From: Candidatus Thiodiazotropha sp. (ex Monitilora ramsayi)
Lineage (GTDB): Bacteria; Pseudomonadota; Gammaproteobacteria; Chromatiales; Chromatiaceae
Direction of reading: 5' to 3'
Assembly: GCA_025655575.1 (NCBI GenBank)
Contig: JAHXIP010000003.1
Location: forward strand, 124,001 to 188,000
Length of the DNA: 64,000 bases
The notes under the pieces: generated by a model
Database searches by the model: none
Told to the model about the DNA's origin: nothing
What the model saw: only the letters and a program-made list of their open reading frames with translations
Shown here: one piece after another, positions 42,111 through 52,054 of the stretch
Numbering within the stretch: position 1 is the stretch's first letter
Layout: the number at the start of each line of letters is the position of its first letter
Position numbers and translations under genes: made by a program

Positions 42111-42126
42111 GATAACACGTGTTATC
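42111..42126. promoter_or_regulatory. 16-bp perfect palindrome upstream of the Rossmann protein gene
   Basis: GATAACACGTGTTATC, perfectly symmetric, extended by near-symmetric flanks (GTG ... CAC), 143 bases before the next start codon. Looks like an operator for a dimeric regulator; no known motif recognised. Confidence 0.5.
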
Positions 42127-42268
42127 TACACACAGATAAGCGTGCGGTCTGGTCTTTCATAGAATTTCTCACACTTTTCCCGGGCCTATTCCATTCATGC
42201 GCATGCTTAGGATTTTGCAGCAAATCCGCTATGATGCACACATCATTCATCCAACGATTTCATGAAAA

Positions 42269-43036
42269 ATGGCAGTAAAAGAGATTGTACTGATTGGCGT
42301 TGGCGAGATCGGCGGTGTCTTCGCCCGAGGCTTTCTTCGTCTGGGTTACAGTGTGCATCCAATCACACGGAAAACAGTCATGAGCGAGGTGGCCGCAAGC
42401 ATTGAGCAACCTCAGCTGGTAGTACTGGCAGTTGGTGAGAATGACTTACAGCCAGTACTAAAAGATATCCCAGAGGTTTGGAAATCACGGCTCTGCCTGC
42501 TACAGAATGAGTTGCTGCCGAATGACTGGCGCGGAATACCGGATCCGACAGTCATCTCTATCTGGTTCGAAAAGAAACCCGGCATGGATGCGAAAGTGAT
42601 CATCCCCTCACCGGTCTATGGCCCTCAGGCCCAACTGGTCGCTCAGGCGTTGGATACCCTGTCCATACCCAGCAGAGTACTGGCTACTCAAAGTGAGCTA
42701 CTCAATGAACTGGTAGTCAAGAATCTCTATATCCTGACCACCAACATCGCAGGCCTGCGTACCGGAGGGACAGTCGGTGAATTATGGCGTGACCACAGAA
42801 TGTTTGCCACTGAGGTAGCACAGGAAGTCGTTCTCCTTCAGGAGAAGCTAACTGGTACCTCTCTGGATTCATCCGCACTGATCCAAAGAATGACTGAGGC
42901 CTTTGATGGAGACCCTGACCACAAATGCATGGGACGCAGCGCTCCTGCTCGCCTTGCCCGAGCACTCGAACATGCCCAGTCCCAAAGTCTTGAGTTGCCG
43001 TCATTGTTGAAAGTGAAACCTGAAACCCATCAATAG
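42269..43036 (+). CDS. NAD(P)-binding Rossmann-fold protein, ketopantoate-reductase-like
   Basis: 255 residues with an N-terminal dinucleotide-binding loop IGVGEIGGVFARGF and a helical C-terminal domain (LVVKNLYILTTNIAGLRTGG). The overall pattern resembles ketopantoate reductase and related 6-phosphogluconate-dehydrogenase-like enzymes, but the substrate cannot be assigned. Ends 5 bases before slpA, so it is co-transcribed with slpA and ispH. Confidence 0.65.
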   Translation: MAVKEIVLIGVGEIGGVFARGFLRLGYSVHPITRKTVMSEVAASIEQPQLVVLAVGENDLQPVLKDIPEVWKSRLCLLQNELLPNDWRGIPDPTVISIWFEKKPGMDAKVIIPSPVYGPQAQLVAQALDTLSIPSRVLATQSELLNELVVKNLYILTTNIAGLRTGGTVGELWRDHRMFATEVAQEVVLLQEKLTGTSLDSSALIQRMTEAFDGDPDHKCMGRSAPARLARALEHAQSQSLELPSLLKVKPETHQ

Positions 43037-43041
43037 CAACC

Positions 43042-43491
43042 ATGTCTAAGAACAAAAACCCGATTGAACTGGGTAGCCGGGTGCTACTGCATTTATCCAT
43101 GACACTGGAGGACGGTACAGAAGTTATCTCAACTTATGAAGATGATCCTTTATCATTTACGTTTGGAGATGGCGTTATGGAAACATCGCTGGAAGGTTTG
43201 CTTCTTGGCCTAAAGACAGGTGACGAACAGAACTGGGAGGTTATGGGAGATGAGGTTTATGGTCACAATGACATCGATAATCTGCAATGGATTGATCGTG
43301 AGATGTTTTCAGCTCAAATGGAATTAAGTATTGATCAGATCATCGGCTTTACTACATCAAATGGTGAGGAGGTCGCAGGCCGTATCGTAAAAATAGAGCC
43401 CGCACAGATTCAACTTGATTTTAATCACCCCTTGAGCGGCAAGATATTTTTCTTCAAAACCACGATACTTAATGTAGACCCTCCCGAGTAA
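43042..43491 (+). CDS. slpA: FKBP-type peptidyl-prolyl isomerase SlpA
   Basis: 149 residues of SlyD/SlpA type: FKBP half ([15 protein letters not shown], then FTFGDG) with the inserted flap chaperone domain (~75-130). Helps folding in the cytoplasm. slpA next to ispH is the conserved gammaproteobacterial order. Confidence 0.9.
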   Translation: MSKNKNPIELGSRVLLHLSMTLEDGTEVISTYEDDPLSFTFGDGVMETSLEGLLLGLKTGDEQNWEVMGDEVYGHNDIDNLQWIDREMFSAQMELSIDQIIGFTTSNGEEVAGRIVKIEPAQIQLDFNHPLSGKIFFFKTTILNVDPPE

Positions 43492-43495
43492 ACTC

Positions 43496-44461
43496 ATGAA
43501 ACAGATCCTTCTTGCCAATCCACGTGGTTTTTGTGCCGGTGTCGATCGGGCTATAGAGATTGTTGAGCGCGCGCTGGAGCAACTGGGTGCTCCCATCTAT
43601 GTTCGGCATGAAGTAGTGCATAACCGTTTCGTGGTTGAAAGTCTTCGCCAAAGAGGTGCTGTTTTCGTCGACGAACTCGATGACGTGCCTGATGGAAATA
43701 CCGTCATTTTCAGCGCCCACGGCGTTTCGCAATCGGTTAGACAAGAAGCAGAAAAACGCGCACTGAGAGTATTTGATGCCACCTGCCCTCTGGTCACCAA
43801 GGTTCACCTTGAGGTTGCGCGACGCTGTCGAGATGGTTATGAAGTCATATTAATTGGACATCGAGGACATCCAGAGGTGGAAGGCACTATGGGACAGTGC
43901 ACACGAGAAGATAATTCATCCCACATCCACTTAGTGGTCACGACCGACGATGTGGAGAGGCTTGACATCGGAAAGCCGAATAAAATTGCCTATGTTACGC
44001 AGACAACGCTCTCAATAGATGATACCGAGCAAGTTATTAATGCGCTACGAATGCATTTTCCTCAAATAACAGGTCCCAGGAAAAAGGATATTTGTTACGC
44101 AACGCAGAACCGGCAAGATGCTGTCAAAGAGTTAGCCAATCAATGTGACCTGGTACTGGTAGTAGGTTCCCCAAACAGCTCAAACTCCAACCGCCTGAGA
44201 GAGATAGCTGAGAAGCATGGGACGAGTGCCTATTTAATTGATGGTGCAGAAGATATACAAAAGGAGTGGCTTAAGGAAACCAGGATGATTGGGGTAACCG
44301 CAGGAGCTTCTGCACCTGAAGTCCTGGTAGAGCGGGTGCTTGCTCAACTAACTAAATGGGGAGCAAAGAGGGCCATAGAAAGCGAAGGCAAACGTGAAGA
44401 GGTGGTATTCTCACTTCCCAAAGAGCTAGTAAAGCCATCGGAAAATGGGGGAGTACCCTAA
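43496..44461 (+). CDS. ispH: 4-hydroxy-3-methylbut-2-enyl diphosphate reductase
   Basis: Last enzyme of the methylerythritol phosphate route to isoprenoids, an iron-sulfur protein. The three cluster cysteines are in [22 protein letters not shown] and the later [17 protein letters not shown] region (cysteine in DICYATQ), and the HEVVHN and SAHGV motifs are intact. 321 residues, normal length. Last gene before the convergent pilin operon. Confidence 0.97.
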   Translation: MKQILLANPRGFCAGVDRAIEIVERALEQLGAPIYVRHEVVHNRFVVESLRQRGAVFVDELDDVPDGNTVIFSAHGVSQSVRQEAEKRALRVFDATCPLVTKVHLEVARRCRDGYEVILIGHRGHPEVEGTMGQCTREDNSSHIHLVVTTDDVERLDIGKPNKIAYVTQTTLSIDDTEQVINALRMHFPQITGPRKKDICYATQNRQDAVKELANQCDLVLVVGSPNSSNSNRLREIAEKHGTSAYLIDGAEDIQKEWLKETRMIGVTAGASAPEVLVERVLAQLTKWGAKRAIESEGKREEVVFSLPKELVKPSENGGVP

Positions 44462-44490
44462 GCCACTATCTACAATGGATCATTGATTCC

Positions 44491-44982
44491 TTACCAACAA
44501 AGCTCTGTGCTATCCGCACCTCCATCATCCTCGGCATCCTCAAGACCTATCTGATTTACTCTGAACAAGGTACAGTCTGTATCGTCTGCCTGATCACCGA
44601 TAGCAGTGGCGGTGACTTCATAATCCATTGTCGTGGGGTCGCCATCAGTATTCAATACAATATTGTAATTGTCCGGTACTCCATCATCATTTTGGTCAAA
44701 ACGATCAATAGCCTTCTGATAAGCAAGGGTATCAGACACACCGTCAGGTGTTCCGTCCGGACCGTAGTTAAGTTGAGCAATGGAGGTTGCATATGCAGAA
44801 TGAGCCCTTCGATATTTCTCTTGTTCAGACTTCACCAAGCTCAATATTGTTCTGCTATCATTTCTAGCAGATTTCAATACCTGCTCTCTATACATGGGAT
44901 AACCGATCGCAGCAATTATCGTCATAACAGCCAGCACGATCATGAGTTCTACCAAGGTAAATCCGGAACAAGAGCGTCTCAT
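44491..44982 (-). CDS. pilE: Type IV minor pilin PilE
   Basis: 163 residues with a short leader, GFTLVELMIVLAVMTIIAAIGYP pilin N-terminus cut after the glycine by PilD, and a C-terminal disulfide pair (CTLF ... LCW). Position at the end of the fimU-pilVWXY1Y2 cluster matches Pseudomonas pilE. Part of the priming complex at the pilus tip. Confidence 0.9.
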   Translation of the reverse strand: MRRSCSGFTLVELMIVLAVMTIIAAIGYPMYREQVLKSARNDSRTILSLVKSEQEKYRRAHSAYATSIAQLNYGPDGTPDGVSDTLAYQKAIDRFDQNDDGVPDNYNIVLNTDGDPTTMDYEVTATAIGDQADDTDCTLFRVNQIGLEDAEDDGGADSTELCW

Positions 44983-45000
44983 AGCAATAACCTCAAAAAA

Positions 45001-45366
45001 TCACTGGCGTTCGATCTTAATCACGTAGGGTACCGATGGACTCTTTTGATTAGGCACAAGCGTAGCCTTAATCTCTTCACCTTGTTTAATATCGGTTATC
45101 AACCCAAGTTTCACAGAAGTTCCAATAACCTTCATGGAAGAGTCCATGAGATAAACCATATCATTGATCCAGATCTGCTTTGTTTTCAGATCTAACCCGT
45201 CGAAAGGTCCGGTAACTACCTGCTCTTGTCCGCCATATGATAAATCACCCGAGAACTCATCATGCTGTTGCGCCAAGAGCGAGCCATTAAAAGACAAACA
45301 AACGAGAGTAAATAAGCCGAAAAGTCTATGCTTAAATACTCGATAATTTACATAGGGCACTTTCAT
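45001..45366 (-). CDS. pilY2: PilY2-like periplasmic protein
   Basis: 121 residues with signal peptide (ending LLAQQ) and no strong domain; called PilY2 mainly because of its size and position between pilY1 and pilE. The ATG at 45366 with AGGGA 5 bases upstream is preferred to a GTG at 45378. Confidence 0.72.
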   Translation of the reverse strand: MKVPYVNYRVFKHRLFGLFTLVCLSFNGSLLAQQHDEFSGDLSYGGQEQVVTGPFDGLDLKTKQIWINDMVYLMDSSMKVIGTSVKLGLITDIKQGEEIKATLVPNQKSPSVPYVIKIERQ

Positions 45367-45396
45367 ATTATCCCTCACTATTTTTGAACCAGTCGA

Positions 45397-48300
45397 CTAT
45401 TCCATCCTGTAGCGTCCCCAGGAGGAACGGGCGCCTTTGTTTGAACCACCCTGCAGGTTATAGGTATCTAGATCCTCTGCTGGTACCAAAGCGGTACCCG
45501 TAGCACCTTTACCTGATTTAACCAGTGTAGGTTGCCAATAGAGCGACCCGGACCGAACACCCCCGACATTCGCGTCACCCACCTGATCTTCGGAGTCAAA
45601 ATCACCATCATGATTAACATCAATCGCAATAAAATCAGGCTCTGAACCATCGAACAGGTTATGTACCATCAGCCAACTGTAACCTGCAGATGAACTACAA
45701 AGATTGGATTCAGGCACCATTGTGGTGTAGAAGACCACCTCTCCAAACACGATTGGATTAACAATCACACGCTCACCGGTATCAGGCAGATCGAAGTACC
45801 AGCCACGATTGACTGTGTAGTCTATCGGGTGATCACTCAAAAGCCTCACATCAAAACCGGCAAGTGCACCCTCATTAACTGTCTGACTAATAAGGACCGA
45901 GTCGCGACTAGCGGTGATTGCTGTACCATCGTCCCAAATCCCATAAAAGGAATTCTCACCTGTTGAAACAGGATCAGACTCAGCCATGTATTGCCCCGTT
46001 CCAAAGAAAATCAACGTGTTTGGAGCGGTGCTGCTATGACGTTCAGACGGATGCTGAATCACCATAGGTTGCGTTGTGATCGGCTGCGCGACATTAGCAG
46101 CGGACTTGGCCTGAAACAGTGGCAGCGATCCATAAGCCAAGCCCCATGCACTAGAATCGGTTGATGAGAGATCAAAAGCCCACAGATTACCCAAAACATC
46201 ACCTGCATAAGCTCTATCTGCAATATTGCCATCACCAAGATCAATCACAGCCGGCGTCGAAAGACCGTTACAATTACTGCCAGCTGTCAGGCAATCACCA
46301 CCCGACACGATATCGCCTGGGATCGGGCTGGTGCCAGTAAGGCTGGGTACCACATCGAACGAAGGACTCGATTTATCCAGATACTTAACAAATAGTTTCG
46401 CCTTTCCATCACCACCCGGATTATAGCCATTACCAAAGACCACGGCCCAACGTCCATTGTTCATCTGTGCAATGGTAGGTTTCCCAAAAGTGAAGCCAAG
46501 ATGCTCATGTGAAAATTCCCAAAGAATATTACCTGCAACACCTGTCTCTGTTGTCAGATTGTTGGGATTACTGACATTGATTGCAAAAATTGATCTGCCA
46601 CCACCGCGCATGGCGCCAACAAGGATTGTATGCCACTTTTTACCGGTGCCATCGATATTTTCAAAAACCTCTGCCACCGTAAGCTCACCGTCTACGTAAT
46701 TTCGGTGCTCATAGGCTTGGTTCGCCAACCAATGCAATCCCCAGCGTTCTTCATCTTTAAATACGGCTTTGGGAAAATAAGCAAATACCTCTTCACCGGT
46801 TTCAGCATCAAAAGCATGCAATGCGCCATCGTTGGCTCCTACATAGACCATTTCCCTGCGTCCATTTGCACCGGATGGAACCGCATCGTTTGCCCAACTC
46901 TGATAAGAGGAACTTGAATAGGCTTCTGGATCCGGATCTCCCACATAGACCGGTGAAGAGTGGATAATATCACCCAGCCGGTGGCCATTTCGTGGCCGGA
47001 ATTCACCTACGTTCCGCCCTTCGTCAGCATGGTCACCCAGCAGATATCTAACAAGTTTTTCACCATATGCCTGATTGGCTGCAATCTCAGCAGAATCAGT
47101 TGTTGTGACCGGAAAAGGCGCATCATGCAGGAGATCATTAATCTGCGTACTGTCCAAGTCAGATGCACCGGGACTTGTATAGTCAGATGGAAAATCGAAA
47201 GGGATACCGGAAGAGCCATTATGGGTCACTATCACTCTTGACGTATAGTCCCGCGCATCTAATAGCGTATGCGCCTCCCAGTTCGGTGCAGGCGATACAG
47301 CACTGCCGATTATCTCATAGCTATAAAGCTCTCCACTCCAGTAGCTGGAATCAAACTTGCCCTGCACCACATTACCACCACTGATGACGTTGAACGTATC
47401 AACCGCAACAGCGGCAGCAGACACTGGGTTTCGTGATGATATATCATCGATTGCCTGTTGCAATCTTAAGATTAACTCTTCCGGATCTCTGGCGCTAAGG
47501 AATAAACCACGACCATTCCATGCGGCATGCATCATGTCATCGACTGTGGTGCTTGTGTTTCGTACAGGTGTTGGCCAACCGGTAGCAAGACTGGCATTAC
47601 AGCTCGTTGGCCAGTTTTGCGAAGCCAGACTGCTACTACGTGAATTCGGAATACAGGGGTTGCCTGTTGCATCCGTATCAGGAATCGAACCCCTGACACC
47701 GAAGGCGACCGTAAAAGTAACAAGATGTTGTTGAGTATTGGTATCGAAGCAATTGGGGTGAAGATCCTCTTCACCTACAGTAACCGCATCACACTCAGCT
47801 TGATCGCCAGGGGCTACAGGTATCCTAACGATTGGGACTTCGTTGGCAATACCCAATAGATCGTTTTCATAATACTCCATTGCCACATCAGACAAACCAT
47901 TAAAAAAAGTATCGGCATAGGATTGGCCATCATAGTCGCTATCCCCATCACCATCCGCGTTATCTACAGAGGGATCACCGCCATTCCAAAAACCATCAGA
48001 CATAACAATGGCAAAATTCTGCTGGCAAGTACCTCCAAGATCCGGCGAAAGAATCGGAGAGTGTCCCGCGGCACTATCGGTTTGTAAAGCAGGCGTATAG
48101 CCGAACAGGGCGCTATTGGTCATCTCATTTCTGAAATATCGGCCTACGTTCTGTAAACCTAATCTGAGCGGTGTACCGCTGGACGAGTTAACACCTAACA
48201 AGTTATCCAGTAATGTGGACTTATTGACTACTGCATCCGCATCAATAGGCAAAGATAAATCATCAATATCCTTTACCTGTGTACCTACCTCACTCCCTTT

Positions 48301-49059
48301 CGTAACATGGTTATTACGATTGATCGTGCCGATTCCCATACGTTCCGATGATTGATCAACCACCTGGCTCACAGCGCGCTTCATGACATACTCGCGCTTA
48401 CGGTAGTAACTAAACCAGTTAGCAAAATTTTGTTGCTCAGCAGCACTGCGACTACTTATAAAGACTCGACTGGTTGAAGCCGTTGGGCACTCCCCCGTAT
48501 CGTACAGTCCATCATTATCACTATCCGTCCAGTTATAATAGAAAGCTCCACTCCCACCAAATCCATTGATAAGATCGCAGGTTCTTCCGTTGCCATTGGA
48601 AACCATGCCATTGTCATCACATGAACTTGTACTACCGGACCCCGTATAGGGATTGACCCTTGCACTCGTTGGACTGGAATCAACAAAATCATTCCCGTTG
48701 ACATCTTCACCATGCCAAGGCGTGTATTCTGCAGATGGATCAAACGCAAGAACATTATAACCAACACACAACTCAAGATTTTCAGTTGTATCATTAGGTG
48801 TGAAGTCAAGGTTGCCACTACTTCCACCGTCGTTTCGCCTCATGACCTCCCAGTCCATACTACCGGAATCATCCAGCATAAAGAAAATGTTGGGCTGAAC
48901 GGGTTTCGCAAGGAATAGAGGGAGCTGAGACAACGGACCTGGGGCAGAAAACGCTAGATTTGCAGTAACCGACATGGCAGCAGCGATTACTGATACTGAA
49001 ATAGTACGCATCATCGTGCCTCGAATAATTGTTCGGTTTATTCCATTAAAATTTCTCAT
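45397..49059 (-). CDS. pilY1: Type IV pilus tip adhesin and biogenesis factor PilY1
   Basis: 1220 residues. A signal peptide (~17-38) is followed by a von Willebrand A-like region with the metal-site motif DDSGSM (~62-67) and an insertion rich in N and D, then the C-terminal PilY1 beta-propeller (~680-1200) with the calcium loop DVNHDGDFDSED. It caps the pilus and regulates extension and surface sensing. GGGGAGG upstream of the ATG supports the start. Confidence 0.93.
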   Translation of the reverse strand: MRNFNGINRTIIRGTMMRTISVSVIAAAMSVTANLAFSAPGPLSQLPLFLAKPVQPNIFFMLDDSGSMDWEVMRRNDGGSSGNLDFTPNDTTENLELCVGYNVLAFDPSAEYTPWHGEDVNGNDFVDSSPTSARVNPYTGSGSTSSCDDNGMVSNGNGRTCDLINGFGGSGAFYYNWTDSDNDGLYDTGECPTASTSRVFISSRSAAEQQNFANWFSYYRKREYVMKRAVSQVVDQSSERMGIGTINRNNHVTKGSEVGTQVKDIDDLSLPIDADAVVNKSTLLDNLLGVNSSSGTPLRLGLQNVGRYFRNEMTNSALFGYTPALQTDSAAGHSPILSPDLGGTCQQNFAIVMSDGFWNGGDPSVDNADGDGDSDYDGQSYADTFFNGLSDVAMEYYENDLLGIANEVPIVRIPVAPGDQAECDAVTVGEEDLHPNCFDTNTQQHLVTFTVAFGVRGSIPDTDATGNPCIPNSRSSSLASQNWPTSCNASLATGWPTPVRNTSTTVDDMMHAAWNGRGLFLSARDPEELILRLQQAIDDISSRNPVSAAAVAVDTFNVISGGNVVQGKFDSSYWSGELYSYEIIGSAVSPAPNWEAHTLLDARDYTSRVIVTHNGSSGIPFDFPSDYTSPGASDLDSTQINDLLHDAPFPVTTTDSAEIAANQAYGEKLVRYLLGDHADEGRNVGEFRPRNGHRLGDIIHSSPVYVGDPDPEAYSSSSYQSWANDAVPSGANGRREMVYVGANDGALHAFDAETGEEVFAYFPKAVFKDEERWGLHWLANQAYEHRNYVDGELTVAEVFENIDGTGKKWHTILVGAMRGGGRSIFAINVSNPNNLTTETGVAGNILWEFSHEHLGFTFGKPTIAQMNNGRWAVVFGNGYNPGGDGKAKLFVKYLDKSSPSFDVVPSLTGTSPIPGDIVSGGDCLTAGSNCNGLSTPAVIDLGDGNIADRAYAGDVLGNLWAFDLSSTDSSAWGLAYGSLPLFQAKSAANVAQPITTQPMVIQHPSERHSSTAPNTLIFFGTGQYMAESDPVSTGENSFYGIWDDGTAITASRDSVLISQTVNEGALAGFDVRLLSDHPIDYTVNRGWYFDLPDTGERVIVNPIVFGEVVFYTTMVPESNLCSSSAGYSWLMVHNLFDGSEPDFIAIDVNHDGDFDSEDQVGDANVGGVRSGSLYWQPTLVKSGKGATGTALVPAEDLDTYNLQGGSNKGARSSWGRYRME

Positions 49060-49077
49060 TTTAACCTCCCCTATTCT

Positions 49078-49743
49078 TTACAGGGGTAAAAGTACATGAC
49101 TCTGAAGTGAATGCCGGGAAGTGATATCTTGCCCCCAGGCAATTACAGTAATCCGAAAACCCTCTTTTTCTGGTGGAGGCAAGGGTGTTCCAATAACGAG
49201 TGAGGTTGACGTGCGGATTGGACCGACATGTTCAATAATGAATTGTGGCTGTCTTGCGACCGGCAGATCCAAGGTAGTCGGTATTTCCACACCGAGTGTT
49301 AGGTGCCCCCTCGGTAAGGCACAAGTCCCATCACTACACCAGTTCTCTACGACGTTTGGATCGAAATAACAATCCGGTTCATTACGACAAACCTCAGTTG
49401 CAGTAGGACCCGCCGAGAAAGCTCTTGCCGTATAAAGACCTTTCGGCCCTACACCATTGAGAAAAAAATTTTCCCAGTTTGCTTCATTCACATTGTCATT
49501 AAGCCACCGCTCAGCGACACGAAGACCAAACTCAGCAGCTTGAAATGCGCTAACTGATTGATGGTAGTTACCTGACATGCGCTGTTCCAGAGCAGAGTTG
49601 CCAATACCGGAGACAGCTAAAATAGTCATGACCAGCAAGAGCATCAAGGCAACAATGAGTACTGCACCACGCTGTCTGGGAATCCTCTTTTGACTTCCCA
49701 CAGAGGGACAACTTGCGACTGGAATTTTTTTAACAAAAGTCAT
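49078..49743 (-). CDS. pilX: Type IV pilus assembly protein PilX
   Basis: 221 residues with the PilX N-terminal pattern (QRGAVLIVALMLLLVMTILAV, then EQRMSGNYHQS). The ATGA overlap with pilW links their translation. Minor pilin-like tip component. Confidence 0.9.
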   Translation of the reverse strand: MTFVKKIPVASCPSVGSQKRIPRQRGAVLIVALMLLLVMTILAVSGIGNSALEQRMSGNYHQSVSAFQAAEFGLRVAERWLNDNVNEANWENFFLNGVGPKGLYTARAFSAGPTATEVCRNEPDCYFDPNVVENWCSDGTCALPRGHLTLGVEIPTTLDLPVARQPQFIIEHVGPIRTSTSLVIGTPLPPPEKEGFRITVIAWGQDITSRHSLQSHVLLPL

Positions 49744-50750
49744 GTATCCAACCCCATATTGCGCAGTTTCACTGTGAATGAGTATTCGCGGGTAATATCG
49801 GTTCCAGCCTGTTGTCCCAGCAGCATGGTCAAATTAATCCTAAGACTGGTAATATCCGATGGACGAAGCGCATTATCCCAATCTACATACATATCCGCGT
49901 TGCCATCCTCTGATGTCGCAGAGTCAATACCGTAAAGCACCTGAAAATCAGTGACATTCTCGAATATGAGTTGCCTTGCGCCACCATTACGTTGCTCATA
50001 TAGCCCGCGAGAACCTCCAACAGCAACATCATCAATTTCATAGGTGACAGTCATCATCTCATAGACCAGGGCTGCCTCTTCGGTTGCTCTACCATACACT
50101 TCAGTCAGTGGTACAAGATTCTCAATCCCACCCACTTCGGGGCCCACATCATGCTCTATCATGCCGCCGGTGATATCAGGCGAACCATCACCATCCAGAT
50201 CGAAATCCTCCTCGTGTGTCCCCGTCACCAGGAAATAATCCGCTTCACGGCAATTGCTGACTAAAAGCCTGACGGGCACCGGCGATCCCGAAGTAAAATT
50301 ATCCGCCAGCGCTATAAAGAGAGGAAGTTCCTTTGACACAGGTATATCGCAAGTCTCACAAACGGCGGTTTGTATATCGAGCACTGGAATACCGGTTTCT
50401 GGCAGTGCGAAAGTTATGGTTAGCGAATCGGGGTCAGCACCTCCCTCTATACCCTGAATGACCTGGACAGGCGAATCGGTTATGGTACTGAAGATGTTTG
50501 GCGTATTATCCTGATAAGAAAAGGCACATCCTGAATACCCCACCAGACTGAGTTCTTTTGTCAGTCGGTCAGCGATAAATCTGTAGTTCTCTTGCAGTAC
50601 AGAGACCTCCTCTTCCATACGAAATGACTCTTTACTCCCCATGAATACTGAAATTGCACCGCCAAGAATCATCAGACTCAGCGCAAGTGCAAGCATCAGC
50701 TCAACCAATGTCAGACCATAGTGTCCCCGAATCCTGATATTTTTTTTCAT
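49740..50750 (-). CDS. pilW: Type IV minor pilin PilW
   Basis: 336 residues; leader ending YGLTLVELMLALALSLMILGG and a large C-terminal globular region (PilW/GspJ-like). Overlaps pilV by 4 bases (ATGA) and pilX by 4 bases. Confidence 0.9.
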   Translation of the reverse strand: MKKNIRIRGHYGLTLVELMLALALSLMILGGAISVFMGSKESFRMEEEVSVLQENYRFIADRLTKELSLVGYSGCAFSYQDNTPNIFSTITDSPVQVIQGIEGGADPDSLTITFALPETGIPVLDIQTAVCETCDIPVSKELPLFIALADNFTSGSPVPVRLLVSNCREADYFLVTGTHEEDFDLDGDGSPDITGGMIEHDVGPEVGGIENLVPLTEVYGRATEEAALVYEMMTVTYEIDDVAVGGSRGLYEQRNGGARQLIFENVTDFQVLYGIDSATSEDGNADMYVDWDNALRPSDITSLRINLTMLLGQQAGTDITREYSFTVKLRNMGLDT

Positions 50751-51319
50751 GGCATAACACTCAATCTAATGATGCTAAACGGCGTTTCAGGATCAGTATC
50801 GTGATCCCAGGCAACTTTCACGGCATAAACATCAACACTGGGATCACCATTACACTCCGGATCCCAAGGTTCAGAATCACTGCCACCCCTACCATCACCA
50901 GGCGAGGTATCCCGGCAGATAACACCGACCCCACTGGGCAAATGCCGCTCAATCTTGGTAATCCACTGATAGGCATCCGTCTGTGCGATCTGATCAATGC
51001 TACAACCCACGGCAATACAGCCTGGATCTGATCCCGCAGCATCAATCATGTCATAGGCAGTACCTGCCACACCGGAATCGTCATTTCGGATACCGGGAAG
51101 ATTCGCCCTGAGTCTGTCGGCACCCTCTGCAGCCAGACTTGCAGCAATGGATGATTCAAGCGCACCCTGATTGCTTCTCAGTGAATTGAATTGGAGGCTC
51201 GCCACACCCAGGAGACCAATCGAGATGATAACAATGGTTACCAGTACCTCCATCAGAGTAAATCCCATTGATTTTCCACCAATGGATTTGCTCTGTTTTT
51301 TATCAAATAAACGTTTCAT
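50747..51319 (-). CDS. pilV: Type IV minor pilin PilV
   Basis: 190 residues from the ATG at 51319, which has AGGAG 5 bases upstream; the longer open frame to 51406 overlaps fimU and is rejected. Prepilin leader GFTLMEVLVTIVIISIGLLG and GspI/PilV-like remainder. Confidence 0.9.
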   Translation of the reverse strand: MKRLFDKKQSKSIGGKSMGFTLMEVLVTIVIISIGLLGVASLQFNSLRSNQGALESSIAASLAAEGADRLRANLPGIRNDDSGVAGTAYDMIDAAGSDPGCIAVGCSIDQIAQTDAYQWITKIERHLPSGVGVICRDTSPGDGRGGSDSEPWDPECNGDPSVDVYAVKVAWDHDTDPETPFSIIRLSVMP

Positions 51320-51327
51320 TCTTACTC

Positions 51328-51846
51328 CTAAAAGCAAGCCACATGATCGATAGAGGAGCGGCCTAATGGAGAAATCGTAAACTGTCTCGCCTGTTGACCA
51401 ATACAATCATCGTATTTGAATGCAAATTGAATTTGCGCGCCAACATCTGTCGCACCTGAAGGTAAATACCTGATAGTGTTCGGAGTAGCACCATTGAAGA
51501 CCGGAGCACCTTCCATTGCTCGCCAAACATATAAAATCTCATCTTCCCCGGCTTTATAAACCCCGCTATCATTACCCTCATCCGTGTAGACCAGCCACCC
51601 TTGGGGCCAGTTCGCCGCATCACAGCCTGTCTGGTCCGCATTACTGGCACAAACCATTACCGGTGTCCCATCTGTGGCTTCACTACGAGCCAAGCGTAAA
51701 GCACTAAGCAGGTCGTTCGAATAGCCACTGACTTTAGTAGCAGAAACCATATTCATAAAAGCGGGTATACCGACACCAAGAACAACAATCGCCACGGCAA
51801 GTGTGACCATCAATTCAATCAGCGTCATTCCGTATATCTTTTTCAT
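51328..51846 (-). CDS. fimU: Type IV minor pilin FimU/GspH-like
   Basis: 172 residues with a six-residue leader before MTLIELMVTLAVAIVVLGVG and the GspH/FimT C-terminal fold ending in a disulfide (CIGQQ ... ACF). First gene of the pilin operon; GAGG lies 5 bases before its start. No fimT gene was seen next to it. Confidence 0.88.
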   Translation of the reverse strand: MKKIYGMTLIELMVTLAVAIVVLGVGIPAFMNMVSATKVSGYSNDLLSALRLARSEATDGTPVMVCASNADQTGCDAANWPQGWLVYTDEGNDSGVYKAGEDEILYVWRAMEGAPVFNGATPNTIRYLPSGATDVGAQIQFAFKYDDCIGQQARQFTISPLGRSSIDHVACF

Positions 51847-52054
51847 AACACCTCTATAGCAGATATCCCTTGTTGAGTACTGCGCTAAAACGATGAGTTG
51901 TATTAAAAAACCGACTATCGGTACAAACTGGAATCTGAATTAATATCGACATGATTAGCAAAATATTAAATCTGACTTAAGTTAGAGTGTATACATGCCA
52001 TACAAACACAAATCATAATTGCGTTTTTTTGTAATCACCTCAGAACCCCAGTCT

